A stretch of DNA of 64,000 nt from assembly GCF_009707365.1 (NCBI RefSeq), contig NZ_CP046122.1, positions 1,116,001 through 1,180,000 of the forward strand, given 5' to 3'. This DNA comes from Microlunatus sp. Gsoil 973. Lineage in GTDB: Bacteria; Actinomycetota; Actinomycetes; Propionibacteriales; Propionibacteriaceae. A program made the position numbers and the translations under genes. Positions 35,608 through 44,587 of this stretch are shown one piece after another (within the stretch, counting starts at the first letter, position 1; each line of letters opens with the position of its first letter). Under the pieces are notes generated by a model. The model had not been told where the DNA came from, did no database searches, and saw only the letters and a list, made by a program, of their open reading frames with translations.

Positions 35608-36009
35608 GTGGCCGAGCCGCTGGAGTTGCGGGTGGTCTCCGCAGACGCGGTGGTGTGGTCCGGCGAAGCCGAGAACGTGATCGCCAAGACGGTCGAGGGC
35701 GATATTGGTATCCTTGCCGGACACGAGCCTGTACTGGCCTTGCTGGCGCCGGGCGGCGTCGAGGTGATCCAGCCGGACGGCAACCGAGAGATCGTTGCCG
35801 TCGATGGCGGTTTCATCTCGGTTGCCCGGGGCAGGGTGTCGATCATCAGCGAGTACGCCAGAATGGCTGAGGAGATCACCGTCGATCGGGCCGAGCGAGC
35901 GCTCGCCGAAGCCCGCCAGCGCCTCGACGCCGGTGAGGACGACGAGGAGACCCGCAAGGCCTACCGTCGGGCCGAGGCGCAGCTCAGCGCTGCGCGGAAG
36001 GCCCGCTGA
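35608..36009 (+). CDS. atpC: F0F1 ATP synthase subunit epsilon
   Basis: 133 residues from GTG 35608. N-terminal beta-barrel (LELRVVSADAVVWSGEAENVIAKTVEGDIGILAGHEPVLALLAPGG, V-D-G-G-F-I-S) and a C-terminal helical hairpin (DRAERALAEARQRLDAGEDDEETRKAYRRAEAQLSAARKA region), the part that inhibits ATP hydrolysis. Last subunit gene of the operon; the DUF2550 gene follows after 55 bp. Confidence 0.95.
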   Translation: MAEPLELRVVSADAVVWSGEAENVIAKTVEGDIGILAGHEPVLALLAPGGVEVIQPDGNREIVAVDGGFISVARGRVSIISEYARMAEEITVDRAERALAEARQRLDAGEDDEETRKAYRRAEAQLSAARKAR

Positions 36010-36064
36010 CACCGGGACGTACGAATCGGGCGTACGGCCGGGACTGATTCGGGAGGGGCAGGCA

Positions 36065-36532
36065 GTGCGGATCGGTTGGCTGAGCGCAGCAGAGGTCATC
36101 GGCGTCGTTCTGGTGCTGCTTGCAGCCGTGCTGGTCGGTCTGGCGGTACGCCGCCGCTGGCTCGCCCGCAACGGCGGCACGTTCGAGTGCAGCATGCGTC
36201 ACCGCCCGCACGACGACGGCACAACGACTCCGAGCACCGGTTGGGTGCTCGGAGTCGCGCGTTATGGGGGCGATGACCTGGAGTGGTTCCGCTTCTTCTC
36301 CCTGGCCTGGTGGCCCAAATACACCTTCCGCCGCTCCGAGGTGTCGATCCTGGAGCACCGGGCGCCGACGGCGGCCGAGGCCGTTGCCCTCTACGCCGAC
36401 CAGGAGGTCGTCTCCGTCACGACCGGCAGCGGCGACAACTTCGAATACCGCGACCTGGCCATGAGCCCGGATTCGCTGACCGGGATGCTGAGCTGGCTCG
36501 AAGCCGCGCCGCCGGGCATCAACCGCCGCTGA
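36065..36532 (+). CDS. DUF2550 membrane-anchored protein
   Basis: 155 residues from GTG 36065, with GGGAGGGG upstream. One N-terminal membrane helix (AAEVIGVVLVLLAAVLVGLAV) then a cytoplasmic beta-rich domain (GTFECSMRH, WVLGVARYGGDDLEWFRFFSLAWWPKYTFRRSEVSI, DLAMSPDSLTGMLSWLEAAPPGINRR) typical of DUF2550. The family always follows atpC in many actinobacteria (Rv1312 position). Function unknown. Confidence 0.9.
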   Translation: MRIGWLSAAEVIGVVLVLLAAVLVGLAVRRRWLARNGGTFECSMRHRPHDDGTTTPSTGWVLGVARYGGDDLEWFRFFSLAWWPKYTFRRSEVSILEHRAPTAAEAVALYADQEVVSVTTGSGDNFEYRDLAMSPDSLTGMLSWLEAAPPGINRR

Positions 36533-36604
36533 CCCGCGTGTCGCCTGCTGGCGGCTGTGCCGGCTGCCCCTCACCCCTTGGCTTCGGACTGCGCCGTCGC
36601 GCCC

Positions 36605-36990
36605 TACGTCGAATTGGTGACACGTGCTACGGATTCGCGTCTCGGGCGGTACGTCGTCGTCGATTTGGTAACACGTGCTGCGAGGTCGCGTCTCGGGTCG
36701 CTGTCGTCGTCGAATTGGTAACACCTGGGGCGGATCGGGTCCCGGGCGGCCCGTCGTCGTCGATTTGGTAACACGTGCGGCGAGGTCGCCGTCCCGGGGT
36801 CGCTGTCGTCGTCGATTTGGTAACACGTGCTGCGGATTCGGGTCCCGGCCTGCCCGGCGGCGTCGATTTCGTAACACGTGCTGCACAATCGCGGCGAACG
36901 CCGGGTCGGTGCGCGGATTCGGTAGCACGTGGTACGAAATCTTTGCTCGGAGTCGGGAGCAACACCTAGCCGCGGAATTGGTAGTTCCGC
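36605..36990. repeat. Intergenic tandem array, ~51-bp period, seven to eight units
   Basis: The core TTGGTAACACGTGC with small changes begins at 36614, 36665, 36715, 36765, 36817, 36868 and 36918 (steps of 50-52 bp). A degenerate eighth copy near 36976 supplies the last codons of the DUF559 gene. The stretches between cores fall into two alternating types (GGATTCGCGTCTCGGG-like and AGGTCGCGTCTCGGGT-like), so the real unit is about 102 bp. The array fills the spacer between DUF2550 (+) and DUF559 (-). Confidence 0.85.
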
Positions 36991-37988
36991 CAGGTGCTTC
37001 GGATCCGGCAGCTCTGCTTGGTCGCCCCGCGATCCAGACGAGCAGCCGCAATACGCTGCAAGGTCCGATCGGGCTCCTGGTAGAAGTGGTGCTTCTGGAT
37101 GACCAGGATCCGGTAGCCCATCTTCTCGATCTCCTCGCGTCGCTCGAGATCCCGCGCAACCTGTCGGGGATCGCGGGCGTGTTGATCACCGTCGTATTCG
37201 ATGATGAGCTTCAGATCGAGGTAGCAGAGGTCGAAGCGCAGCTTCCAGTCACCGTTGTCGCTTCTGATCACGAAGTTGATCGATGGCTCCGGCAGACCGG
37301 CGAGCACGATCAACATTCTCAACCGCGATTCCATCGGCGAGTCGACCCCATCGCGGACGAGTCTCGCGGCACGACTTGCCACGGCTGCCCGGCGGTCGGT
37401 CCACCCGTCAGCTGAGGCGATCAACTCGTCACGAGTGACGACTCCGGCGCCCGCCAGCGAGTCACCCAGGACAACCAGGTCGACCAGTCCCAGACCGCCG
37501 CCGGCCACCTCGCAGAAGCAGCGTGCAGGAGACGACAACGGGATTGACTTCAGCACCCGCAGGTCGCTGCGGCCACGAGACTGGTGCGCGGTGATCCCAC
37601 GGCGCCTGCTGCGCACACAGCCGGGAGGCACCGACAGATGCACACTCTGGTCGTCAGGAACGACCCCGCCCCACAGCGCGGCCGCACTGCCGTGACTGAC
37701 GAACGCGTCCGGAAAGATCATCAACGCCGCCCGCGCACGCTCCAACGCCGTCAGACCGACCGCGGCCTCGACGTAGACGCCGTGGAAGACCCGGGTGAAC
37801 CTGGGTCCGAGAAGTTCACGGTCGGCGATGCCCGCAGCCAGGGCTTCGGACCTCCGGAAGGGCCGTCGGGTGTCCAGTCGAACGGAGTTGGTACGCGTCC
37901 CCGCACCATGCCCGCATACCGGCAGCCGACCGGAGCTCAGTCGCGGGGACTGTGGACAAATCGGTCGACGGACAACACTCGGGCGCAA
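36966..37988 (-). CDS. DUF559 endonuclease-domain protein (AbiEi-like N-terminus)
   Basis: 340 residues from TTG 37988; the first ~35 are not conserved and the true start is uncertain. Residues ~45-190 resemble the type IV toxin-antitoxin AbiEi-type domain (FTRVFHGVYVEAAVGLTALERARAAL, SHGSAAALWGG). Residues ~215-320 are a Vsr-like DUF559 nuclease fold (SPMESRLRMLIVLAGLP, FDLCYLDLKLIIEYDGDQHA, RREEIEKMGYRILVIQKHHFYQ) with the Glu and Asp expected for metal binding. Such genes are numerous in actinobacteria, of unknown role. The last codons derive from a unit of the neighbouring repeat array. Confidence 0.8.
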   Translation of the reverse strand: MRPSVVRRPICPQSPRLSSGRLPVCGHGAGTRTNSVRLDTRRPFRRSEALAAGIADRELLGPRFTRVFHGVYVEAAVGLTALERARAALMIFPDAFVSHGSAAALWGGVVPDDQSVHLSVPPGCVRSRRRGITAHQSRGRSDLRVLKSIPLSSPARCFCEVAGGGLGLVDLVVLGDSLAGAGVVTRDELIASADGWTDRRAAVASRAARLVRDGVDSPMESRLRMLIVLAGLPEPSINFVIRSDNGDWKLRFDLCYLDLKLIIEYDGDQHARDPRQVARDLERREEIEKMGYRILVIQKHHFYQEPDRTLQRIAAARLDRGATKQSCRIRSTWRNYQFRG

Positions 37989-38165
37989 TCGGACAACAAC
38001 TGCGGGTCCTTCGATGATGCCCAGCGCGTCAGAAGAGTGTGACGGGGAAATTGACTTCGCCGGAGGCCATGATCAACAAGCATGCGACCTTCGAGGGGTC
38101 TGATCAGTGACGCATAACCAAGCATTGCATCACATCGGATCACCCGAAAGTCAGAGAGAATGATC
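37989..38165. other. Spacer between DUF559 and the 50-codon gene
   Basis: No gene seen. Contains the upstream region of the small gene at 38166, with the AT-richer word GACGCATAACCAAGC around 38110. Confidence 0.4.
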
Positions 38166-38318
38166 ATGGGTCGCACGCCTCGCAGCAGAATTGCCGCCCC
38201 CGAACGGTCCGCGCGCTACGGCGACAGACACGACTTCTCCGAGAACCCGATCTGCGACCTGATCACCGACAGCTTGACGGTCAGCAAGATCAGCACGTTC
38301 CTGGAGGAGCTGCGCTGA
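38166..38318 (+). CDS. Small hypothetical protein (50 residues)
   Basis: ATG 38166 to TGA 38318; GAGAG lies 8 nt before the start. The peptide starts MGRTPRSRIAAPERSARYGDR, then HDFSENPICDLITDSLTVSK and ends ISTFLEELR. Codon third positions are GC-rich (for example GAC CTG ATC ACC GAC AGC), as in real genes here. A basic N-terminal half and an amphipathic C-terminal half; no membrane segment. No family recognised. Size would suit a small antitoxin-like or DNA/RNA-binding protein, but no partner gene overlaps it. Confidence 0.5.
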   Translation: MGRTPRSRIAAPERSARYGDRHDFSENPICDLITDSLTVSKISTFLEELR

Positions 38319-38330
38319 CCGACGCGACGA

Positions 38331-39146
38331 TCAGAAGTCGATGACTGCCTCGACCGGAAGGTGGTCCGACGGATACTGGCCGCCCGGTGCCTCGTCGACC
38401 ATCCGTGCCGAGGACACGGTGACCCGGTCGCTGACCAGGATCCAGTCGATCCGTACGCCGTCCGGATCCGGCGCCGCATAGTTGTTGAAGGTGCCCAGCC
38501 GCGGACCACGCTCGGCAGCGGTGAGATAGGCGTCCCGCAGCTGCCCGGCGGTCATGATCGCGTACGGCTCGGAATCCTCACCGCAGTTGAAATCACCCAT
38601 CACGATCAGCGGCACGTCCGGGTCGAGCCCGGCGATCCGATCGATGACCTGATGCGCGGAGTTGACCTGCACCTCGATGCTCTCGTGATCGAAATGGGTG
38701 GTGATCACGAAGAATTCGGCATCATCGGCGACCCGTCGGAAGCTCGCCAGCGAGTACATCCTGGGCAGCGTCGCGCCCCAGCTGATCGATCCCGGTACAT
38801 CCGGTGTCGTCGACAGCCATTGGTGCTCGATCTTGATCAACTCGACGGCCCGGGAGTTGTAGATGATCGCAGAGTTCTCCTCGATGCCGCCGTCATGCCG
38901 GTGCTCGGCGACGAGGCGGTAGTGATCACCAAGGCCGTCCATCAGATCGGCCAGCTGGTGATCGACACCCTCCTCGGTGCCGAGAATGTCCGGCGCCAGC
39001 CCGGACAGCAGCTCCACCGACGCGGGCCGGCGCCGCGACCACGGTTGGGGATCGGCCTCGCTGGCGAACCGCAGGTTGTAACTGACGATCTTCACCGGAT
39101 CTCCGTCCGCGCAGGCCGGGCCGAGGAGTGTCTCCTGCGACGACAC
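38331..39146 (-). CDS. Endonuclease/exonuclease/phosphatase-family protein
   Basis: 271 residues; GTG 39095 (VKIVSYNLRF), with GGAG before it, is a credible later start. Motifs of the EEP fold in order: VSYNLRFA, ILGTEEGVDHQL (metal Glu), FVITTHFDHES, IVMGDFNCGEDSEPY, RIDWILVSDRV and a final SDHLPVEAVI. These Mg-dependent enzymes cut phosphodiesters or phosphates in nucleic acids, sphingolipids or inositol phosphates; target unknown. No signal peptide, so cytoplasmic. Confidence 0.85.
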   Translation of the reverse strand: MSSQETLLGPACADGDPVKIVSYNLRFASEADPQPWSRRRPASVELLSGLAPDILGTEEGVDHQLADLMDGLGDHYRLVAEHRHDGGIEENSAIIYNSRAVELIKIEHQWLSTTPDVPGSISWGATLPRMYSLASFRRVADDAEFFVITTHFDHESIEVQVNSAHQVIDRIAGLDPDVPLIVMGDFNCGEDSEPYAIMTAGQLRDAYLTAAERGPRLGTFNNYAAPDPDGVRIDWILVSDRVTVSSARMVDEAPGGQYPSDHLPVEAVIDF

Positions 39147-39155
39147 GCCGCAAAT

Positions 39156-39184
39156 ATGAGGGAATATGTGACCCCTCGGCGGAG
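39156..39184. repeat. Intergenic 29-bp repeat, copy 2
   Basis: Identical to 10547-10575. Here the flank adds GTGACCC (39167-39173 region) pairing with GGGTCAC (around 39193-39199), so the element can form a longer hairpin. It lies between the EEP gene and the TIM-barrel gene. Confidence 0.75.
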
Positions 39185-39195
39185 TGGGGGGTGGG

Positions 39196-40266
39196 TCACT
39201 TCTGGGCGAAGGCGGCGTCGAAGGAGGTCTCCGACGGCTTGATCGCGTTCAGCCGACGGGCCCACTCGACCGACTCCGGGGCACCGGCCAGCCGGTCCAT
39301 GCCGGCGTCCTCCCACTCGATCGAGATCGGGCCGCCGTAGCCGATCGAGTTGAGCATCCGGAAGATGTCCTCCCACGGGGTGTCGCCACGCCCGGTGGAG
39401 ATGAAGTCCCAGCCGCGCCGCGGATCGGCCCAGGGCAGGTGCGAGGACAGCCGGCCGTTGCGGCCGTTGTGCATCCTGACCTTGGTGTCCTTGCAGTCGA
39501 CGTGGTAGATGCGGTCCTTGAAATCCCACAGGAATCCGACGGTGTCCAGGCCCTGCCAGACCATGTGCGACGGGTCGAAGTTCAGACCGAATCCCGGCCG
39601 GTTGTCGATCGCCTCCAGCGTCTTGACGGTGGTCCAGTAATCGTAGGCGATCTCGCTGGGATGGACCTCGTGGGCGAACCGGACGCCGACCTCGTCGAAG
39701 ACGTCGATGATCGGGTTCCAGCGGTCGGCGAACTCGGCGTACCCGGCCTCGATGACGTCGTCACCGACCGGCGGGAACATCGCCAGGTAGTGCCAGATCG
39801 GCGAACCGGTGAAGCCCACCACGGTGTCGACGCCGAAGGCCGCGGCTGCCCGGGCGGTGGTCTTCATCTCCTCGGCCGCACGCTGCCGGACGCCCTCCGG
39901 GTCGCCGTCGCCCCACACCCGCGGATTGACCATGTTCTTGTGCCGATCGTCCAGGATGGCCTCACACACCGCCTGACCGTTGAGGTGGTTGGAGATCGCC
40001 CAGCAACCAAGCCCGTTCTGCTCCAGGATGTCCTTGCGGTTCTTCACGTACGCCTCGTCCTCGGCGGCCCGTGCGACGTCGAAATGATCACCCCAGCAGG
40101 CGATCTCCAGTCCGTCGTAGCCCCATTCACCGGCCAGGCGGCAGATCTCCTCGAACGGCAGGTCGGCCCACTGTCCGGTGAACAGCGTCACCGGCCGGTC
40201 CTGCTTCGGCTTGGCGACTCCGGTGGCTTCACGGCCGAGCGCTGGGCTGTTGCTGGGGCTGGTCAT
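39196..40266 (-). CDS. Sugar phosphate isomerase/epimerase (TIM barrel)
   Basis: 356 residues from ATG 40266. Xylose-isomerase-like AP-endonuclease-2 fold: [90 protein letters not shown] and [11 protein letters not shown] with the metal-binding Glu, Asp, His and Glu residues present. Belongs to the group found in inositol or sugar-acid catabolic loci; substrate unknown. The stop sits 11 bp from the 29-bp repeat. No partner genes adjacent. Confidence 0.85.
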   Translation of the reverse strand: MTSPSNSPALGREATGVAKPKQDRPVTLFTGQWADLPFEEICRLAGEWGYDGLEIACWGDHFDVARAAEDEAYVKNRKDILEQNGLGCWAISNHLNGQAVCEAILDDRHKNMVNPRVWGDGDPEGVRQRAAEEMKTTARAAAAFGVDTVVGFTGSPIWHYLAMFPPVGDDVIEAGYAEFADRWNPIIDVFDEVGVRFAHEVHPSEIAYDYWTTVKTLEAIDNRPGFGLNFDPSHMVWQGLDTVGFLWDFKDRIYHVDCKDTKVRMHNGRNGRLSSHLPWADPRRGWDFISTGRGDTPWEDIFRMLNSIGYGGPISIEWEDAGMDRLAGAPESVEWARRLNAIKPSETSFDAAFAQK

Positions 40267-40348
40267 TCTGGTCGACTCCTGTGCTTCGATGGACTGGCTG
40301 TCTTCGGACGGGTGTGTGCCGCGGTCCCAGTATGGCGGACCGCGATGA

Positions 40349-40969
40349 TCAAGATCGGTCAGGGTTGCGGTCGCCGCCGGGAACCCACAGCACCTCCGAC
40401 TCGGTGCCGTTGGCCACCCGGGTGAGGATGAACAGCAGGTCCGAGAGCCGGTTCAGGTATTGGATCGCCAGCGGGTTGATGCCGCCCGGCCGATCGCTCC
40501 CGGACTGCGCCGGTTCGGTCCCGTAGACCTCGACGGCGTGCCACGCGGTGCGCTCGGCGCGTCGGACGATGGTGCGGGCGACGTGCAACTGGGCACCCGC
40601 CGGGTTGCCTCCCGGCAGGATGAAGGACCGGAGCTTGGGCAACTGCTCGCCGAACCCGTCGCACCACTGCTCGAGTCGCTCGACGTACTCAGCGGTGATC
40701 CGCAGCGGCTCGAACTCCTGTGACTCGGCGAGCGGATTCCCGAGGTCGGCACCAAGATCGAAAAGCTCGTTCTGCACCTGGGCCAACACCTGGCGTACCT
40801 GATCATCGAGCCCCGGCAGGGTGAGCGCGACGCCGATCGTCGCATTGGCCTCGTCGACGTCGCCGTAGGCGGCAACCCGCGGGTCGGTCTTGGCGGTCAC
40901 CGACATGTCGACCAACCGGGTTTCGCCGTGATCGCCGGTGCGCGTGTAGATCCTCGTCAGATTGACCAC
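40349..40969 (-). CDS. Cob(I)alamin adenosyltransferase, PduO type
   Basis: 206 residues from GTG 40969. Transfers the adenosyl group from ATP to cob(I)alamin, giving the coenzyme B12 used by methylmalonyl-CoA mutase. N-terminal ATP-binding motif [16 protein letters not shown], then helix bundle features [48 protein letters not shown] and [24 protein letters not shown], all conserved in PduO enzymes. A -10-like TACAGT 7 nt ahead suggests a leaderless message. Functionally linked to mutase, epimerase and meaB further on. Confidence 0.93.
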   Translation of the reverse strand: MVNLTRIYTRTGDHGETRLVDMSVTAKTDPRVAAYGDVDEANATIGVALTLPGLDDQVRQVLAQVQNELFDLGADLGNPLAESQEFEPLRITAEYVERLEQWCDGFGEQLPKLRSFILPGGNPAGAQLHVARTIVRRAERTAWHAVEVYGTEPAQSGSDRPGGINPLAIQYLNRLSDLLFILTRVANGTESEVLWVPGGDRNPDRS

Positions 40970-40976
40970 GGGCCCA

Positions 40977-40982
40977 ACTGTA
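40977..40982 (-). promoter_or_regulatory. -10 element TACAGT, leaderless adenosyltransferase start
   Basis: On the minus strand TACAGT is followed after 7 nt by the GTG start codon at 40969, with no Shine-Dalgarno sequence. Confidence 0.4.
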
Positions 40983-41129
40983 ACCAGCAACCATGGACCT
41001 GGACGGCGTCACAGGTTTACGATCCGTGCAACGGGGGAGACAATCCTTGCCATCCGCAGTCGGATGGGTCAGGAATTGTCGTCAGGGCGGGCCGTGGGGC
41101 CCGCCGACTTCGAGTCGACGGAGGAAACC

Positions 41130-42506
41130 GTGGCTGCCAGTCCCGACAACCCAGCACAGGACGATGCAGGAGAGCAGAACGCCGATGCCCGCCACTGGTC
41201 CGCGCCGCGACGTACCGTTCTCGGTATGGCCGTAGGCGCTTCACTCGGGCTCGCCCTCGGTGGCCGGACCGATGCCGTCGCCGCCGGGAGCCGACACGAG
41301 GTCTCCGACCGGCACGTGCTCTACCGGCAGTTCACCGGTCCGGCGCTGCGCGCGGGACACCACGACGGCACGCGCTGGTCGCCCGCCGGGATCAGCATCG
41401 CCCGGCCGACCGGAACCTTCGACTATGTCGACCCGTTCGTCGATGGCGCGACCTCGGTGACCTACGAGACGGCCTCCTGGACCTCGCCGGTGGTGTCGAC
41501 GCGGTTCGGCTACACCGAGTTGATCTCCTCCTGGGAGGTCGAGACTCCGGGCCGGTCCTGGGTGCAGCTCGAGGTGCGTGGGACCGACGAGACCGGGACG
41601 CTGTCGGGTTGGTACATCCTCGGCCGCTGGTGCGCCAAGGATCCCGACGACGGCGGAGCCATCTGTCGTACTTCGGTCGACGGCCAGGGCACCGCCCTGG
41701 CGACGGTGTGGACCGACACCCTTCATCTCTACGGAAGTCACACCCTGTCCGACTGGCAGTTGCGGGTCACACTGCTCCGCCCACAAGGAGGCCGGGAGAC
41801 CCCGCTGCTGCAGACGGTCGGCGCGGTGGCCTCGGCCCTCCCGTCCGACCCGACGGTCCCGGCGAGCCCGACCGGGCCCGCCGGCGGCACCGTCCTTGAC
41901 GTGCCGACCCTGTCCCAGGAGGTGCACAACGGGCACTATCCGAAGTGGGACAACGGCGGAGAGGCGTGGTGCTCGGCGACGTCGACGGCGATGGTGATCA
42001 AGTACTGGGGGACCGGGCCGACCGCGGACGATCTTGCCTGGGTCGATCCGCCGGTCGACGCCGAGGTGGACTACTCCGCACGCAACGTCTTCGACTACAC
42101 CTACGACGGTGCGGGGAACTGGCCGTTCAACTGCGCCTATGCGACGACCTTCGGGCTGAAGGCGTTCGTCACCCGACTACGCAACTTCACCGAGTTGGAG
42201 GAGTTGGTCAAGCGGGGGATCCCGGTGATCATCTCGGTGTCCTTCGCCAAGGGTGACCTCGACGGGGCCGGATACGGCACCAACGGGCATCTGATGGTCG
42301 TTGTCGGCTTCACCGAGGACGGTGACGTCGTGGTCAACGATCCCGCATCGCACCTGATCGCCGACGACGGCCAGGTTCGGTTCACCTACCGCCGTGATCA
42401 ACTCGAGAACGCCTGGGTGCCACATTCGGGCGGGACGGTGTACGTGATCCACCCGGCGCGGGTGCCGCTGCCGCCTGTTGTGGAGCATTCCGAGCCGAAC
42501 TGGTGA
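41130..42506 (+). CDS. Exported C39-like cysteine peptidase
   Basis: 458 residues from GTG 41130, preceded by GGAGG; an upstream in-frame start (40962) lacks support. A Tat-like signal (RRTVLGMAVGASLGLALGG) ends near an A-V-A-A cleavage site. A beta-sandwich-like region follows (~60-260), then the peptidase_C39_2 domain (~275-445): catalytic Cys281 in NGGEAWCSATSTAMVIKYWG, His387 in GTNGHLMVVVGF, and VVNDPAS with the Asp. Probable secreted peptidase acting on cell-wall or extracellular substrates. Confidence 0.85.
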   Translation: MAASPDNPAQDDAGEQNADARHWSAPRRTVLGMAVGASLGLALGGRTDAVAAGSRHEVSDRHVLYRQFTGPALRAGHHDGTRWSPAGISIARPTGTFDYVDPFVDGATSVTYETASWTSPVVSTRFGYTELISSWEVETPGRSWVQLEVRGTDETGTLSGWYILGRWCAKDPDDGGAICRTSVDGQGTALATVWTDTLHLYGSHTLSDWQLRVTLLRPQGGRETPLLQTVGAVASALPSDPTVPASPTGPAGGTVLDVPTLSQEVHNGHYPKWDNGGEAWCSATSTAMVIKYWGTGPTADDLAWVDPPVDAEVDYSARNVFDYTYDGAGNWPFNCAYATTFGLKAFVTRLRNFTELEELVKRGIPVIISVSFAKGDLDGAGYGTNGHLMVVVGFTEDGDVVVNDPASHLIADDGQVRFTYRRDQLENAWVPHSGGTVYVIHPARVPLPPVVEHSEPNW

Positions 42507-42573
42507 GCGACGATCGGCGGGTCGGTCCGTGCCGTCCCGGCGCGTCGGCGACGTTGCGGGGTGCCCGGGTGCT

Positions 42574-42579
42574 TAGGTA
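42574..42579 (+). promoter_or_regulatory. -10 element TAGGTA, leaderless cyclophilin start
   Basis: TAGGTA ends 6 nt before GTG 42586 with no ribosome site, fitting a leaderless transcript. Confidence 0.4.
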
Positions 42580-42585
42580 GCGCCC

Positions 42586-43338
42586 GTGGTTGCGAACCCC
42601 CCTCGTCCGCGACGCCGCCACGCGGCGCGGCCACTGCATCCGGCGGCGCTGCTGTTGGTTTCACTGTTGTCCCTCGGCGTGCTCGTCGCCGGGTGTGGCC
42701 AGGTGCCGATGCTCAGCGCGGCGAACGGGCCGAAAGCCCCGGCCGCCAGTGCCCGACCCAATGCGCCGGCCGCGCCGGTCGACTGCGAATACACCGAGAC
42801 CGGTACGCCCGCCCGCCCGGTCAGCCCTCCGCCGAGCACCGGGGTGACGATGACCGGCACGGCGACGGCGATGATCACCCTGTCGGCCGGCAGCATCGTG
42901 ATCACGCTGGACCGTACCGATGCGCCGTGCACCGTGAACTCGTTCCTCTCACTGGCCGAGCAGAAGTTCTACGACAACACCGAATGTCCGCGGATGACCG
43001 TCGTCGCCAGCCTCTCGATGCTGCAGTGCGGTGATCCAACCGGGACACAGACCGGCGGTCCGGGTTACACGTTCCCCGACGAATTGAGCGGCGACGAGAC
43101 CTATCCGGCCGGCACGGTCGCCATGGCCAACAGCGGACCGAACACCAACGGGTCGCAGTTCTTCCTGGTCTTCGCCGATTCCCGGCTGCCGCCCGACTAC
43201 ACGGTGTTCGGGCACACCGATCGGGCCGGGATCGCCGTCCTGGCCAAGATCGCCAGGGGAGGCGTCGACAACCGCAACGGGCCGGGCGACGGCAGGCCGA
43301 AGACCGCTGCCAAGATCATCTCGGTGACCGCCGGCTGA
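42586..43338 (+). CDS. Peptidyl-prolyl cis-trans isomerase (cyclophilin-type lipoprotein)
   Basis: 250 residues from GTG 42586. Basic N-terminus, hydrophobic segment and lipobox LVAGC (Cys37) mark a lipoprotein anchored outside the membrane. A Pro/Ala linker leads to a cyclophilin domain (~90-250): PCTVNSFLSLAEQKFYDNTECPRM, GPGYTFPDE, AGTVAMANSGPNTNGSQFFLVFADS, FGHTDRAGIAVL. The usual active-site FHR is changed (ECPRMT keeps an Arg). Likely a folding catalyst for secreted proteins. Confidence 0.88.
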   Translation: MVANPPRPRRRHAARPLHPAALLLVSLLSLGVLVAGCGQVPMLSAANGPKAPAASARPNAPAAPVDCEYTETGTPARPVSPPPSTGVTMTGTATAMITLSAGSIVITLDRTDAPCTVNSFLSLAEQKFYDNTECPRMTVVASLSMLQCGDPTGTQTGGPGYTFPDELSGDETYPAGTVAMANSGPNTNGSQFFLVFADSRLPPDYTVFGHTDRAGIAVLAKIARGGVDNRNGPGDGRPKTAAKIISVTAG

Positions 43339-44169
43339 TCAGCTACTCACGTCGCGATCCGTACGGGTGAGGAACGTCCGGAGCACGTCGGCGAAGATGT
43401 CCGGCTGCTCGGCGTGCACCCAGTGTGCGGCGTCCTTGATCGTCACGGTGCGCACCCGGGGGAAGAGTTCGGTCATCCTCGTCCGGGACTCGGGGCCGAT
43501 GTAGTCCGACTTCGCGCCGGCAACCCAGAGCGTCGGTCCCTGGTAGGGCGGAGCGTCCAACTCGGGGAAGCCGCTCAACACATCGAGCCGATCTCCCAGC
43601 AGACGAAGGTTCATCTGCCAATGCCAGCGGGCGTCGGGATCCCCACCCCCGCCGCGGCGGAGATTCTGCAACAGGAATCCCCGCACCGTCGGATCCGGTA
43701 CGGCGTGGGTCAGCTGCTGGTCCGCCGCCTGCCGGGACAGTAGGGTCACCAGGTCGATCGACCGCATCGCGGCGACGTACCCGGCGAACTCGGCGCGACC
43801 GCCATAGTCGACAGGGGCGACGTCGACGACGACCAGGCGCTCCACCAGGTCGGGTCGCAGCAGTGCGAGCGTCATGGCGATCTTGCCGCCCATCGAGTGC
43901 CCGACCAGGGTCCACGGCCGAGCGCCATTGTCCAGGTAGTCGCCGAGACGTCGTGCCATGCCGGGATAGGACAGCTCGCCCGACCACGGGGACCGGCCAT
44001 GGTCGGGCATGTCGACCAGGGCGACGTGGTAGTCATCGGCGAACCGTCGGCCGATCGTCGTCCAGTTCTTCCCCTGGCCGAAGAGGCCGTGGCAGAACGC
44101 GATCTGCGGCGGTCGCCTCTCCGGATGGTGATCAAGCACCGTGACGAAAAGGCCCGGGTCTGGCGACAT
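43339..44169 (-). CDS. Alpha/beta hydrolase (YbfF-like)
   Basis: 276 residues from ATG 44169, which shares one base with the upstream gene's stop (TGATG). Oxyanion region AFCHGLFGQGKNWTTIGRRFA, ALVDMPDHGRSPW, nucleophile elbow VGHSMGGKIAM (Ser), VVVDVAP, and a C-terminal KDAAHWVHAEQPD with the catalytic His. Closest to the YbfF esterase group. Substrate unknown. It converges with the cyclophilin gene, with stop codons adjacent. Confidence 0.88.
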   Translation of the reverse strand: MSPDPGLFVTVLDHHPERRPPQIAFCHGLFGQGKNWTTIGRRFADDYHVALVDMPDHGRSPWSGELSYPGMARRLGDYLDNGARPWTLVGHSMGGKIAMTLALLRPDLVERLVVVDVAPVDYGGRAEFAGYVAAMRSIDLVTLLSRQAADQQLTHAVPDPTVRGFLLQNLRRGGGGDPDARWHWQMNLRLLGDRLDVLSGFPELDAPPYQGPTLWVAGAKSDYIGPESRTRMTELFPRVRTVTIKDAAHWVHAEQPDIFADVLRTFLTRTDRDVSS

Positions 44170-44450
44170 CAGCGCCGCCTGGTCCAGCAGCTGTTGTGCC
44201 AGTGCCGGCGCTGCTCGGTGCCGGAGACGAAACCAAGTCCCGGATCGGCCGGCCACACCACGACATGCGGGGTGCCCGGCCGGATGATCTGGTCGCAGCC
44301 GGGGCAGCGGTACTCCTTCACCGCGGATGCTCCGGCGATCGGTCGGACGACCCACCGGCCGTCGGTCTTGACCACCGATGAGGCGTGACCGGCCGCGAGC
44401 GGACGGGCCGGGCGCAGGTGCTTGCTCTGACGACGCCTGGAGGGTGCCAT
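44169..44450 (-). CDS. Small zinc-ribbon-like conserved actinobacterial protein
   Basis: 93 residues. A CPGCDQ motif and a later HWHNSCW (YRCPGCDQIIRPGTPHVVVWPAD, EQRRHWHNSCWTRR) supply a probable C2HC-type zinc site. The basic N-terminus is disordered. Small proteins with this pattern are common next to hydrolase genes in actinobacteria and sometimes called ATP/GTP-binding without direct proof. Translationally coupled to the hydrolase gene. Confidence 0.7.
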   Translation of the reverse strand: MAPSRRRQSKHLRPARPLAAGHASSVVKTDGRWVVRPIAGASAVKEYRCPGCDQIIRPGTPHVVVWPADPGLGFVSGTEQRRHWHNSCWTRRR

Positions 44451-44587
44451 GTCAACGGCCGCCGACGTTGTACGCGATCACCGCACCAGTCTCCCAAAGC
44501 CGTTCGGCCCACGGGAATCGGGCGGACAAGAACGCTTTGTGCCAAACGCCTGGCGAAATGTCAGTGGGATGTGATTGGTTTCATCCC

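Noticed and set aside
36605-36990. CRISPR-like array
   Set aside because: Core repeats are imperfect and the intervening segments are similar to each other (two alternating types), unlike unique spacers. No cas genes nearby.
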